Origin: Rosa chinensis
Taxonomy: Eukaryota; Streptophyta; Magnoliopsida; Rosales; Rosaceae
Direction: 5' to 3'
Assembly: GCF_002994745.2 (NCBI RefSeq)
Contig: NC_037093.1
Location: 43,008,384 to 43,072,383, forward strand
Length of the DNA: 64,000 nt
This document shows, one piece after another, positions 24,528-36,187 of the stretch. The position numbers were made by a program, and so were the translations under genes. Below the pieces are notes generated by a model, which was not told the origin of the DNA, did not search any database, and saw only the letters and a list, made by a program, of their open reading frames with translations. Each line of letters starts with the position of its first letter. Positions within the stretch are counted from its first letter, which is position 1.

Positions 24528-25711
24528 AAACAGAAAAGCCATACTCTATCTCATAGGAGGAGAGAAAAACGGAGCGTTTTAGGGTTGGGGTTTTCAAAAC
24601 GCTTTCTATTGCTTGTCCGGCGGCCCTTCTGTGCCAGCTACGGCGCCATGCCTCGCTGGCATGAGATAGGAGCAGCTGGACGGGCCTCTGGTTCTTTTGC
24701 TCTTTGCTATGAAAAGCTTGGCTATTTGGGCATGGTTTTCTTCCATTCTCTGGTGGCGGCGCTACTGGTATTGCGAGTCGGCCCGCGCATATCTGGTGTG
24801 GGCTGGGGGATGGCTTCGGGGTGACGTGATCTGGTTGGGGTTGTCCTTCGTTGCCGTGGTGGTTCTGTCTAGTAGAGCGTCGGTGATTGACATGATGGTG
24901 GTGGGATACATTGGAGATGGTGGAGCTTATGGAGGCTGCGCAGAGGTGAAGGTGGTGTTAGGATGTTGATTGACGAGATCTGTGGCAATCTCGTCTGGGT
25001 TCATGCGTGGCGGTGGTTGGTGGCTCTATGGGCGTGGAGTCTGAAACTGGGGCGTTGACTTGGGTTTGGGATGATGTATGGAGCTTGGTCAGTCACCGAC
25101 GGTGGGTTGGATATCAAGTGGTTAAATCGATTAGGGCAGTGGCTGTGTAGTGGGTGGGGGGCCGTTACTGGGCAGGTGGAGGTGGCGGTGCCTGAGCGGT
25201 TGATCAATCATGGTAGTTTCTTTCAGTTTTTTATTAGGGTTTTAGTTTCAGGTTTTGGTTAGGTCAAATAAAATGTCCCTACTCAATTGAGCTAGGGTTT
25301 GGAGGTTTTGGTCATGTTGTGGAGCCATCTATATGGTGTTACTCCTGGGAACAATATGTTACAATTTCGATGTTGTTTGGTTATCAACGGAAAGGTGGAT
25401 TTCCCTTGCACGTGGTTTGGCAATTTATGGACACAGCATGGAAGAGGGTGGAGTGGTTCGTCTGGATGTTGGTGACGAGGTCGTATCGTGACACTCGGGA
25501 TTGGTTATCGTTCTTTGTAGCCTGGGGTGATAGGCGTAAAAATTGGTTAGGGGTTGGACCTTTTCGGTTCATGGATGTTACTATTAATGACGGACCCATA
25601 ACTAGGGATCTTGGTAGGAATATGTGCCGTGATGTTGATACCACAACCGGTTATTCCAATGCTTTGTAATTTTTTTGGTTGTTAATGGATTCTATTTCTT
25701 CTATAAAAAAA
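24528..25711 (+). mobile_element. Non-LTR (LINE-type) insertion in chitinase A intron 1
   Basis: An insertion of about 1.18 kb ends in a short poly-A (25704-25711). It is flanked by a 17-bp duplication, ACGAGTCACTCGCAACC (24511-24527 and 25712-25728). Both features are diagnostic of target-primed reverse transcription. Copy B intron 1 (325 bp) lacks it. No endonuclease or RT domain is readable; frames at 24585-24969 and 25319-25669 are unrecognised, so this is probably an internally deleted or non-autonomous copy. Confidence 0.8.
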
Positions 25712-26391
25712 ACGAGTCACTCGCAACCCTTTAAGCAAGACCAAATTTACAATGACCAAATTTCAAGCAAGAATGCATCATATATGCTCTGGGCAATAGG
25801 GCGTCGTGTAATGTATTAATTATACAAACTAACCTCTCTTAATTTTTTTATTCCAAGATTGTCTATGGGAGAACTACGTATATTTTCAACAGGTATATAT
25901 GTTGATTTGGCTGCTATATTTGTGGGGAAAAACAATGCTTTTAGATCACATTGACATGCCCATGTAATTATGCCAAATCTTAAGAAAGCAATTACTAATT
26001 ACCAGTAGTTTCATGAGAAGTTTGGGCTAAGAAAGCAGCAATCTCCCTTTTACGGGTGGCAGTGTCACCAGTAGTAGCAAAGCCGGGGAAAGCCTTGGCA
26101 GCTGCAATAAAAGCATCGTAAGTATAAAACCATTTGGCAGGGCAACCACCATCGTTTCGATGCTTAAGTATCTGATCAAAGGTGTTCTGTGATACTAGAC
26201 CCGCGGCCGCATTGGCTTTGGCAACCGTTGCCGCAATAATCAGGTGTAGTGCCACACCAGCCATACTGGCTGCAGCATTGCCCTCCCGGGCACCAAGCAC
26301 CTCCTACTTGCCATCCACATTCCTCTGCTGAGCCTCCTAGGATATTAAAGGACAATAGAAGAGAAACAAATGACAAGGCCAAGTACAACAT

Positions 26392-27311
26392 TATGGTACT
26401 GATTTGTTTGATGTTTGAGAAAGCCTATTGTGGCCGAATATATAGGTTGATTTTTATGAGATGGCTTTTGTTTCACTAATATATAAGTAAAAAATGGTGG
26501 GGAGGAATTTTGTCAATCTCATCTATTTTATTTCCATAGAAAGATAAAGAAATAAGCTAGGGTGGCTTTAGCCCTTTTTAACCTCCCTATTCATTCATGA
26601 ATGATAAATAAGTATAATTAAGTACTTAATCACCTAATTAAGTTCATAACCCCTACTAATTATTAGGGATATATTAGATATTTTAGATCGATAAGAAGTT
26701 AGTGGCCGGTTTCGGATTATATTTCGTTTCTATCTGAAATTGGCCGGCGTACTCGGATGACCTAATTTACTCAAAATTGATCAACTTAGCATGATATGTT
26801 ATCTATAGTTTCATGTCGTTTCAAGTCATATCTCATGAATGATTACTTTGTTTGCAACTAATGTTGCTATTAGATCGACATGTTAAATTAACGGATGGTG
26901 TAGTACTAGTGATATACTTAACAGGTTATGTTCCGCTTTAACCTACCGATTTAGTTAGTAAACCAGATTTTTTTTTTTTTGAGAATGTTAGTAAACCAGA
27001 TTGACATGACACAATCTAAGAATTATGAACTTAATTAATACCACATGAACTTAATTAATACAAGAAGTAATTAATTAATACAACGTACGTGACCCGTGTT
27101 TATGATTCGCGGCAGCCCTAATTCCCTAACAATAACAAGTGTAAAATCCAAAAGATATACTCTACTATGCTTTAGTTGAAGTGGCTGCTAAGATGAACAT
27201 GATTATAGTACTATATAACTTGGCCTGGACACCATTAACGACTGAAAATGACGTTGTCTTTGTTTGTTTTGCAATGAATTTTATGTATGTTTCTCATTAA
27301 TGCAAAGTTTA
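26392..27311 (-). promoter_or_regulatory. Chitinase A upstream region (paralogous to B promoter)
   Basis: This aligns with 42866-43696 upstream of copy B, including the GAGATGGCTTTTGTTTC block and the far end GCAATGAATT...CATTAATGCAAAGTTT. A TATA-like TATATA is present near 26441. At 26561-26567 the sequence is AGCCACC on the minus strand, where copy B has the intact GCC-box AGCCGCC. Confidence 0.7.
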
Positions 27312-28033
27312 ATTAGGACATCTTTTGTCTTTTCTTTTGATGAATATGATCCATCAGGAACTAGACCATCCCTAAATATACCAGTTAACTTATCCATCAT
27401 AATGAAATTTGGACAACTAGACTCAAGTAGTTAAATGAAAAAGGTAAATAGCTAGCTACTCTTACATACAGTAGATTTGGATGAAATGACAATGGTAAGC
27501 AAATTTGAGATGGGGCAAAAATTTGCCCCATATGCTTATTTTTATTTGTAAAGAGATACTTTATTTTAGGGGTGGGCATTTGATGCTGAAAACCTGAGAG
27601 ATCGATCTGGAAACTTGAGAAACCAATGGGTCGGGTCAGGCTTTGCACTCATTTTTTACGGTCCGGGCCAAGACTGAACCGAAAGCTAAGAATACGGGCC
27701 AGTCTCGGTTTCTAATATTTTCAAATTCGGGTAACCCGAACTGGGCCGACTATTTGAGACTCTATACGTGTCAGTCTTTTATTGGTCATTAATTAGTCCC
27801 ATACCTAAGTCAAAATAGAAAACACGACCTCACTTCGACCTCACCTCATTTCTTCCTCGAGTCAAAACCCTAGCTCCCAAAGCCCCAAACTGTTCTCCCC
27901 CAATTTCTTCCCCAATTGACCAACTCATGCCTAATTTCTTGATTTTCTTCCCTCAATCGAGTGTTTGTTCGATTCCCTCTCGAATCTGATTCCCTCTCCA
28001 ATTTCTTCAATTCTTCTCCAAAATCTGCCAAGT

Positions 28034-30397
28034 ATGGCCTTACCTGAGACAACAGCGAAATCAGCAACAAGCATGGCTTCAGGGGGTGCCGGAAATGCTA
28101 TCATTCCGACAAGTTCAACAGCGGAAGCAAGTCAGTCCAATCCGGCAAGTTCAACAGCTCTACCACTTGTTGATCTGAAAGGGAAGGGAAAGAGGAAGAA
28201 GGGTGACAAGCCTGGAAATTTTCGATCCTAAGTTTGGCTGCACTTTGAGAAGATTGAGAAGCCTGTGTTCGAAACAGTTGATGGGAAGATGTAGCAAGTT
28301 TGACCTGTCACTCGTGCCCAATGTAGGTATTGTTCAACCGATTTGGCTTGTGATCTATATGATAATGGGACTAGTTCTCTTAGGAGACACATACAAGATG
28401 TCTTTAAGAAGTATCCGGGTAGGGCTGGCATAGAGAAAGGGCAGATGCTATTGGGTGGTGATGGGAGTGTCAGTGTTAGTGGTGAACCTAGTCTAGCTGG
28501 TAAACTGTGGTCGCAGGATCAGTGTAGGGTAGCTACAGTTGAGATGATTGTGATGGATGAATTGCCATTTAGCACAATTGAAAGGAAGGGTTTTAGGCAT
28601 TTTTGTTCAGTTGCTGTCCCAAAGTGGGAGGTTCCATCTAGGAGAACAATAATGAATCTGTTTTTGAAGATGTATGATGCAAAAAAGGTGGAGCTGAGGA
28701 AGGAATTGTAGAGTCATAGTGTGTGTTTAACCATTGATACATGGACATCAGTGCAAAACATAAACTACATGGTGCTAACTGCACATTTTATAGATTATGG
28801 ATGGAAGATGCACAAAAGAGTTCTCAACTTTTGTGTAATTAATAATCATTCAGGCAATAGCATAGGGAAGCTTATCGAATCATGCTTGATTCAATGGGGT
28901 ATCGAGAGGGTTTTAACAATTAGTGTCGATAATGCCGCGACTAATAAGCATGCAATTGATTATGTAAGGAAGAAAATGGTGAATTGGTCGAAGAAGCCGG
29001 TTTTAGGAGGGAAGTTTTTGCATGTGAGGTATTTGGCTCACATCCTCAATCTCATTCTGAGATCAAGACTTACAATCTTAGACAGGTCAGTGGGTTTGAT
29101 TAGGAATGCAGTTAAGTATGTTAGGAGCAGTTCATCGAGGCTTGAGGTGTTCAAGAAGTGTGTTGAGAAAGAGAAGATGCAATCTAAGAAAATCTGTGTC
29201 TTAGATGTCCCAACTAAGTGGAATTCAACATTTATTATGTTGGAGACTGCCTTAGAGCTGAAGAAAGCCTTTTATAAGATGGCTAATAAAGAGGACAGCA
29301 AGTACGAGAGTTATTTTGATGAACCTAAACCTGAAGACAATGATGGGGAGCTTGAAGATGGTTTTGTAGTGGTTGATCCGAAGACAAGAAAGAGGATTAG
29401 ACCACCAAATGAACATGATTGGGAGAAAACTGCAATATTTGTGCAGTTCTTGAAGGTCTTGTATAAGGTAACCTTGAGGGTTAGTGCATCAAACAAGTCT
29501 ACCTCACATCGAGCATTCCATGACATTGTAAGCATTCAAGTGGAGATAGAGGACTTGTTTGATAGAGATGAAGAAGAATTTGAGCATGAAGCACACAGAA
29601 CCCTTTACCAGATGGCTATGAAGATGAAAGCCAAGTTTACAAAGTACTTTGACAAGCTGGAGGACATGAACCAGCTTCTTTTGGTAGCTCTCGTGCTGGA
29701 TCCTAGGTATAAGCTTAGGAATTTTGGCAGTATTTGTCGGGATATGCTTGGATATGATGGTTTGCAAGTTAAGAAGGCATCGGAGGAACTGAAGGAGTTA
29801 GTTGTGCAGCTTAATGACCTATATGCATCTTCAAATGAACCTTAGAAAGGTAAAACAAGTTCAGCGAGTGGCATTACTGGTGGAAGGACTGGAAGCAGCA
29901 GCTCTAGTACAAGGACCTTGAGTGGCAAGAGGGCTGACATGTTGAAGAAATGGAAAACAAAGTTGAGGGAGTCAGAAGAGGTGGTTGTACAATATGAAGT
30001 AGACAGATATTGTCTTGATCCAATTGAAGATCCACCTAAAGAAGAGGATTGTGGCATTTTGATATGGTGGAGGCTTAATGGACTGAAGTACCCAAATCTG
30101 CAACTTGTGGCCAAAGATGTGCTAGCTGTCCAAGTTAGTAAAGTGGCTTCTGAAAGTGTCTTTAGTACTGGAGGTAGGGTAATTGATCCCTATAGAAGTT
30201 CAAATGACTCCAAGACTGTGGAAGCCCTCATATGCATGCAAAATTGGATCAATTCTACCAGCATATCCGAGATCGAGTACTTTCCAACTACTGAAGAGTT
30301 CGAATTCTATGCAAAAAATGGAAAAAGGTGTGTGATTGTTTCAAACTTTCAGTACATCACTTGTGAAGTTTATTTTCTATTTTTTGTTCTGCATTAA
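28034..30397 (+). pseudogene. hAT transposase, five in-frame stops
   Basis: One reading frame runs from the ATG at 28034 to 30397 and is interrupted only by TAA 28229, TAG 28292, TGA 28301, TAG 28709 and TAG 29843. Domains in order: a low-complexity K/R-rich N-terminus; a BED zinc finger (C-x2-C near 28321, GTSSLRRHI near 28370); the RNase H-like core with the first Asp in TIDTWTS (28736) and the second in SVDNAATN (28928); and the C-terminal hAT dimerisation region with the catalytic Glu in VASESVFSTGG (30152). The usual Cys of the RCxAHILNL motif is Tyr here (near 29030). All three catalytic acids remain, but the stops abolish a full product. Confidence 0.9.
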
Positions 30398-31265
30398 AGT
30401 GAACTAAACTGTGAGTACGTAGTTTTGGTGTAGAACATCAACTTAAGGATACTGCATCAAGTGAAAAGGTTTGTGCGACAAAGCCCTCAAAGGCTGCAAA
30501 AATAACAATCAATTGTGATACAGCAGATGCTTCAAATACTTCATCTTGAATGCTTGATGCAGGATTGCAGGTTACTTACTGTTGTTTTTTTTTTTTTGTT
30601 CTTTAACATCTTTCAGTTGTGGTGAACTGGTGATTGTTGGAATTATTACTGTTTTGATGATTTTCTCTTAGTTTATTGATTCTTTGATTGTGGAAACTTT
30701 AGCAGATGTGGGTAGCAGATAATCAGATATTGATATTAGTAGATGATATTGCATAAGATAAGGCTTAATATGTTTGTTAATCAAATACGATTGATTTTTG
30801 GGTTCAGTTGTATCTAGTTTTGAAGTGACAGCACAACGAGATAATTCAATCTGTTTAAACTTCCCTTTTGTGGTGGCAGATGATGGACCAGTTTTGAGTT
30901 GGGGTTACAACATTTGTATCCTTCATGACAAGATTTAGTTTTGCACTAAGCATTATAGGTTCTTCTTTCTTCCTTGTTAAATTGGTTTAATCCCTGGGGT
31001 ACTGAATGGATGGCAAACTTGGCTTAATTCTCTTTTTCCTCATGTCAGGGCTTCATTATTGTGCCACATTTATATAATTCTGATGTAATGTGGAACATAT
31101 TGAGCAACTTGATTTCTGTTCTGTGATAGACTTTTGGATATGTGTAATTTTCATGATTTGATAAGTTGTTGATGGAAAGGTTGTGAATTGTTCATACATT
31201 TTTTGTTTTGTCATTGGTGATGTGATCTGTATGAATTTTTGAATTTCTATTTACTGAAAGTACAT

Positions 31266-31410
31266 CAATGTGTTGAAATCCAAATGATAGCAGCATTGTG
31301 ATGAATTTTTGTTGAAATCCAAATGATAGCAGCATTAATTGTGATGAATTTTTGTTGAAATCCAAATGATAGCAGCATTAATTGTGATGAATTTTTGTTG
31401 AAATCCAATG
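31266..31410. repeat. Short tandem repeat in hAT 3' region, ~46 bp unit
   Basis: About three copies of a unit containing TGTTGAAATCCAAATGATAG followed by CAGCATTAATTGTGATGAAT. The first copy lacks a few bases. The frame 31265-31489 on the minus strand is a translation of this repeat. Confidence 0.85.
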
Positions 31411-32182
31411 TGCAGAATTTCTGTTGGAGGCTTGGATCAATGCGAATTGCTGCTATTGGAAACCAGTCTTGAAGCATGGCTTGGAGCATGGCTTGTGCAG
31501 TTCTTGAATCATTTGTTTTATTGAACTGTAATTCTTCGAGGTCATTAATTGATTTAATTCAATTGGACAATTTCAATTTGTTCTATTTTTTTTTTCTTTT
31601 TCAGTTATAACTTGTAGTAATTTGCCAATGTGAGTCAACTTGTGGGCTTGTGGCGGTTCTGTTGTTCTGCACTATAGCTATTCTGGTTTTGGTCATCTAG
31701 TATAGTGGTATTCATGAGTCTGAGTTCAGTTGCAATGTTACATTTTATGGATAATCATAAAATGTCTTGTGTAATAAACTAATAATGTAATCATAAGTTC
31801 TATTATGTATTTCATTGTGATTGTGTTGCATTGCCATAAGAAGATGTCGGAAAACAGGAAAAGGCCATTTCCTAGAATGCAGAAGCTGGAAATCTGGGTA
31901 TGCTTTCAATCTGGTGTATTAATGTGTCACAGGACTAGTAGACCAAAATCCCGAACTGAATATAACCGGTTCAGGTTCCAGTCGGTTTTTGAATGAAAAA
32001 TACTCAGGACCGAACCGAGACCGATAAGTCGAGTTTGGTCTCGGGTCCACACAAATCCAGGACTAGACCGGACTGCGCCCAGTCCTACTTTATTTAAGGA
32101 GCACTTTTTTAAGGAAATGTTCTCTTGTCAAACAATTTGACATGTTACGTTATTAAATTATGAATATGAATAATTAATTAAA

Positions 32183-32415
32183 TGCTCAAGTAAATCTAGA
32201 ATATGTGTTTGACCTAAACTTTAGGTTACTTGTGCAAGTTGTAATAGAGTTTATGTTAGAGATATTCTCAAAGTTATTCATAGATATCCAATCATCGTAT
32301 GATTATGTTTTCATGTACAACTCTACCTTTATGCTTGTAATTTTCTATATAAAGAGGCCCCTATTATCAATAGAAGCACAACAAATTCTCTCTCTAATAT
32401 CGATTCCCTAAAACA
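32183..32415 (+). repeat. copia-2 5' LTR
   Basis: Starts TGCTCAAGTAAATC and ends CCTAAAACA. It holds a TATATAAAGAGG promoter-like stretch near 32346. Scattered substitutions separate it from the 3' LTR, so the insertion is not recent. Confidence 0.9.
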
Positions 32416-33314
32416 CGTTATTAGCACGAAACCCTTATTTCGTAGCCTTCCCAACCTAGCAACCACAGCCGCACATATGGAAGCCCTCAATCCCAGAAGC
32501 CTAGAACCGGCAGCAATCCACAAGAATCGGTCGGAATCGCCTTGAACCGATAGTTGGAAATCCCTGAACAAGCCGGGTTAGCCTCGTTCCAATCTTGTGC
32601 ATAGTCCCCGCGCAATCCTTGCACGCCCACACTGTTAGCTCCTGTCTACTTCGCGCCCCACTGCGCTCCTGCGACCCCTGTCGACAGATCGATAGCCTCA
32701 CTTTTGGTAGATCTTCCAAGCTTTCTGCGTAGCTCCTCCATAGATCCTGCTAGCTACCTCGCTAGCCCTCGACAACACCCTTCAGCAGCACTTGGCAGCA
32801 CCTGCACAACCCTCGCCTAGGGTTAGCCTTGCTACCAGCCAGTGACGGCCACCATCGACCACTTTCGACCACCGCCGAGTTCCGGCTACTTCCAGCAGAT
32901 TTTTCTGGCGACTTTTTCGACACTTTTTGAGGTTTGTTTTAAAAGTTCTATAAATTCCCCTTTTTAAAGTTTTTATTCTTTTTCTCGGGGACTTGCAACC
33001 TCCCTTCTTCTACCCCCCCCCCCCTTTCTTCTTCATAGGAGAGACCAAAAGCCGGACTGTGGGGGTTCGTGCTCACTCCAAGATTGAAGCTTGTAGAGTC
33101 CTCCAAACTTAAAGTTTGTTGAGAAGTTATAATCGACCACAAACACATCATTGTTCCGATCTAATCAAATACCTCTTGGAATCAGATTTCTTGGAAGTGA
33201 CTATGCTCAGAAATCCCTAATTTGTTGGGAGCGACTATGCTTAGAAATTTTATATGTTTTCGTAGTAGCCTTTTTTGCTCCGAAACTAACCTTAATTTCT
33301 TGTTGTTTTTCAGG

Positions 33315-34300
33315 ATGAGTAACCTGAACAAGTTGAACTTTGCTCCACTGGAGACAATAGGCGTAGGATACCACAAATGGGATGGGATCCTAGATATGAT
33401 TCAAGAGCCAAGTCAGAACGTGCTGACTCCTCAACAAGCTGCCGCTTTGGAAGCAAATAGAGCTACTATAGAGGAAAACTAAGTAAAAACCATCATTCTC
33501 ATGACAAGGCAAATGAATGACGCACTCTAGAATGAGTACCTTAATGAAGAGGACCCTAGAAAGCTATGGGTAGAACTCGAGTAGAGATTTGGCAACGTTT
33601 GTGACTCCCTGTTTCCTGATCTAGAAGTGAGACAACATAGCCTCTGCTTTTGTGATTTCAAGTTTGTACTTGACTACAATTTGGAAACCCTTCGTATCAA
33701 GTCTTTAATGGAGTTCTGTGGAAAGAACATCACTGATACGATGTTGATGGAGAAGACTCTCTCTACCTTCCCCGTCTCTACACCAATGATTTCCCAAAAT
33801 TATAGGATCGATGTTAATGCAGGACGCATCGCAAGGTTTAATGAGCTTATTGGTGTCATGAACATAGCTGAAAAGCACGACAATATCCTTGTGAAGAACT
33901 ATAACTCTAGACCCATGGGAACCAAATCTATTTCGGAGTCTAACTTTGTCGCACCCCTAAGGAAGGACGCAAGGAGTGAAACCCTAAGACTAGAGATGAT
34001 TATGGACTTTCAGGTCCATATTCTCGCCCCAAAGAGGAAGGAAATTGCCAAAATAGGCGTACACGGAACCGTGGAGGTCAACGTGTGAAGACAAAGAGAG
34101 ACAGAGCCTCCAGCCATTGTGGTAACACCACAAGGATAACGGCCGTCCAAATCGTGCCCCAAAGGCGCCTCAATCAAGGAAGCCTAACCATAATGATGCT
34201 TATCTTTAGTGTGGAGCGTCCGGACATTGTGCGAAAGCTTGTAAAGCATCCCATAATGTTGCAAACGCATACAAGACGTATCGTGAAGTAAGGGAAGAAA
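33315..34300 (+). pseudogene. copia-2 gag, broken
   Basis: Starts at the ATG of MSNLNKLNFAPL (33315), the same start as copia-1. The capsid part is shortened: the WVRDLHQHLKADG segment seen in copia-1 is largely missing after HKWD. A stop occurs at 33480 and the frame changes. The C-terminal gag (33660-34080) matches copia-1 residues such as IMEKTLSTFPVS, RIDVNAGRI and NYNSRPMG. The zinc-knuckle region (34200-34270) is out of frame but still recognisable on the DNA level. Confidence 0.75.
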
Positions 34301-34746
34301 ATTACATAGAGCAAGAAGATCAAGATGATGATCTCGCTCTAAGGGTTGAAGACATCAAAGGCCAAGAAACTGGCAATTTTGATTAAGTTTATTTATTTTC
34401 CAAGAGATGTAGGCAATTGCCATATGATTTTTGTAGCAAATACCAATGGTTTAGTCTTTCTTCAAACTAGTCTCATCCAGAGTAAGTGTGATGTCTATGA
34501 AGGTTTTGAGATAAGTAGTACTTAAGTGAGATTTACTCTACCGATATCTCTCTACTCACCTGGTCACATTTATTTTGGAGTTATCGAAAGAAGTTACACG
34601 ACTACCATTATTTTGCATTAGCTAGTTTTGTGGATTAGATTCTCTCTAGTTAAAGAGACAATGAAGTAATTCCGTTTGGCTTATTAGTAAAAGTTGAGTT
34701 CTTTTCATTATGACTACTTTTTAATTACGAGCCTTTTATTTTAGGA

Positions 34747-35034
34747 ATGGATTCTAGAGAACTGCAATGTCTTGTGGATAGTTCGACCATGCACACCATT
34801 CTCCACCATAGACAATTATTCTTGGAGATGTTGCCTACATACTCCTCTGTGACTACGATGGTTGGGCCATCAGAATTAGTTCAAGGACATGAAATGACCC
34901 AATTTCTCTTGCCAAATGGCACCTTAATTAATGTCGCAGAATCTCTCTACACTCCTAAGGCAAATCGAACTATGTTGAGCTTTAAAGATATCAGATCCAA
35001 CGGATTCCATGTGGAAAAACATATTGAGAACTAA
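34747..35034 (+). pseudogene. copia-2 protease region
   Basis: The 95-residue frame matches the copia segment after gag. CLVDSSTMHTILHHRQLFLE corresponds to the aspartic-protease motif, where family members have D-S-G; here the Gly is Ser. The end, FLLPNGTLINVAESLYTPKA and LSFKDIRSNGFHVE, is typical of this lineage. It is separated from gag and integrase by stops. Confidence 0.75.
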
Positions 35035-35189
35035 AAAGAGTTCCTTTGCATTACCTCTAATGATTGCGGATGAAAGCACATCTTAGAGAAGCTTATGTGT
35101 CAATCTAGTGGACTTTTGTCACTACCATTCAACCTATTGAATCCAATAATGTAATAAGAGAAGATCCCTTAGATTTTGACACATTTTGG

Positions 35190-36187
35190 CTTTAGCATGA
35201 CCGACTAGGACATCCTGGTCATGATATGATAGTCCGTATACTAAAAACTTCACACGGACATCCATTCTTTCTAGCAAAACGAAGCAAGAATCAAAGATTG
35301 ATTCCCAGACTTAGTGTGACCGCCACTGCAGTTGCCTTTGGCGCCGCAGCCCTAGGGCCGCCTCTATCCCCCTTGGCAACGCCATTTAAGGCGTCATACA
35401 TGGCCATGATGCCATGGATGTCAATCCCCATAGCCATGGCGCCATAGATGCCACTTCCCATGGTCCTAACGCCATGACTGGTGATGTAGTCACCAATTTT
35501 TCTTTGAATAGCATTTCAGACGTTCAGACCCAACCAAAATCCTCATTGGTTACTTCTAAAGCCCCTCGTTCATTTTGCAAAACTTGTTCCTTAGCAAAAT
35601 TAGGACCGAGAAGATCCTACACAAAGGATCTAAAAATACTCATTCCGTTCTTACAAAGAATCCAAGGGGATATCAGTTGACCAATTCAACCATCTTGTGG
35701 ACCTTTTAAATACTTTATGGTATTTTATCGTATTGGTCGATGCGTTGACACGTTGGTCACATGTCACACTATTGTCCACTATAAATGCTGCTTATGCGAA
35801 ACTCCTAGCCCATATGATCCGTCTACGGGCTCACTTCCCGGACCATCCCATTAAGTCTATTCGACTTGATAATGCTGGAGAGTTTACATTGAAAACGTTC
35901 AATGACTATTGCATGTCACTGGGGATTGATGTAGAGCATCCAGTTCCTCATGTTCATATCCAAAATGGTCTCACGAAAGCTGCTATTAAGCGCCTACAAA
36001 TGATAGCACGGACATTGGTTATGCACACCAATCTCCCTGTTTTCGCTTGGGGATAAATAATATTGCATGCAGCAATGCTAATTCGTCTACAACCCACTGC
36101 CACCCAACCTTACTCTGCATTACAGCTAGTGACTGGGTACGAGCCTGATGTCTTGCACTTACGCATTTTTGGGTGTGCCATTTATGT
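35190..36187 (+). pseudogene. copia-2 integrase, interrupted
   Basis: The pre-integrase motif WHDRLGHPGHDM is near 35200. The core follows at 35697-36056 with RLDNAGEFTLKTFNDYC (catalytic Asp and the NAGEFT signature) and continues at 36063 with MHAAMLIRLQPTATQPYSALQLVTG. The protein is cut at 36187 by a nested element and continues after 39038 with VPIKPP. Several stops and a Gly/Ala-rich low-complexity stretch near 35320-35450 also break it. Confidence 0.8.

Larger units (their letters stand above)
20493..26391 (-). pseudogene. Class I chitinase, copy A (GH19), pseudogene
   Basis: Three exons match copy B: exon 1 26391-26003, exon 2 24240-24090, exon 3 23982-23668 plus 20595-20493. Exon 1 encodes a signal peptide, a hevein chitin-binding domain (eight cysteines) and the start of the GH19 domain with the HETTG motif. 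Compared with copy B, exon 1 lacks exactly 29 bp in the glycine hinge (near 26210), which shifts the frame. Exon 3 has lost two bases near 23866, giving a second frameshift soon followed by a stop. Exon 3 is also split by a 3.07-kb hAT element (20596-23667), and intron 1 holds a LINE (24528-25711). Splice sites are still GT/AG. The gene cannot make a functional enzyme. Confidence 0.9.
27567..32087 (+). mobile_element. Full-length hAT transposon with decayed transposase
   Basis: The 4,521-bp element is flanked by an exact 8-bp duplication CTTTATTT (27559-27566 and 32088-32095). Ends are TAGGGGTGGGCA on the left and, reversed, TAGGACTGGGCG on the right. Both subterminal regions are rich in repeated CCGAACC/CGGGCC-like motifs, where hAT transposases usually bind. 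The interior carries the transposase frame at 28034-30397. From 30400 to 31900 I see no coding domain, only AT-rich sequence and a small tandem repeat. I place it in the Ac-like, BED-finger group of plant hAT elements. Confidence 0.9.

Noticed and set aside
24585..25669. Several plus-strand frames between chitinase A exons 1 and 2
   Set aside because: They lie within a LINE-type insertion defined by a 17-bp duplication and poly-A; none has a recognised domain.
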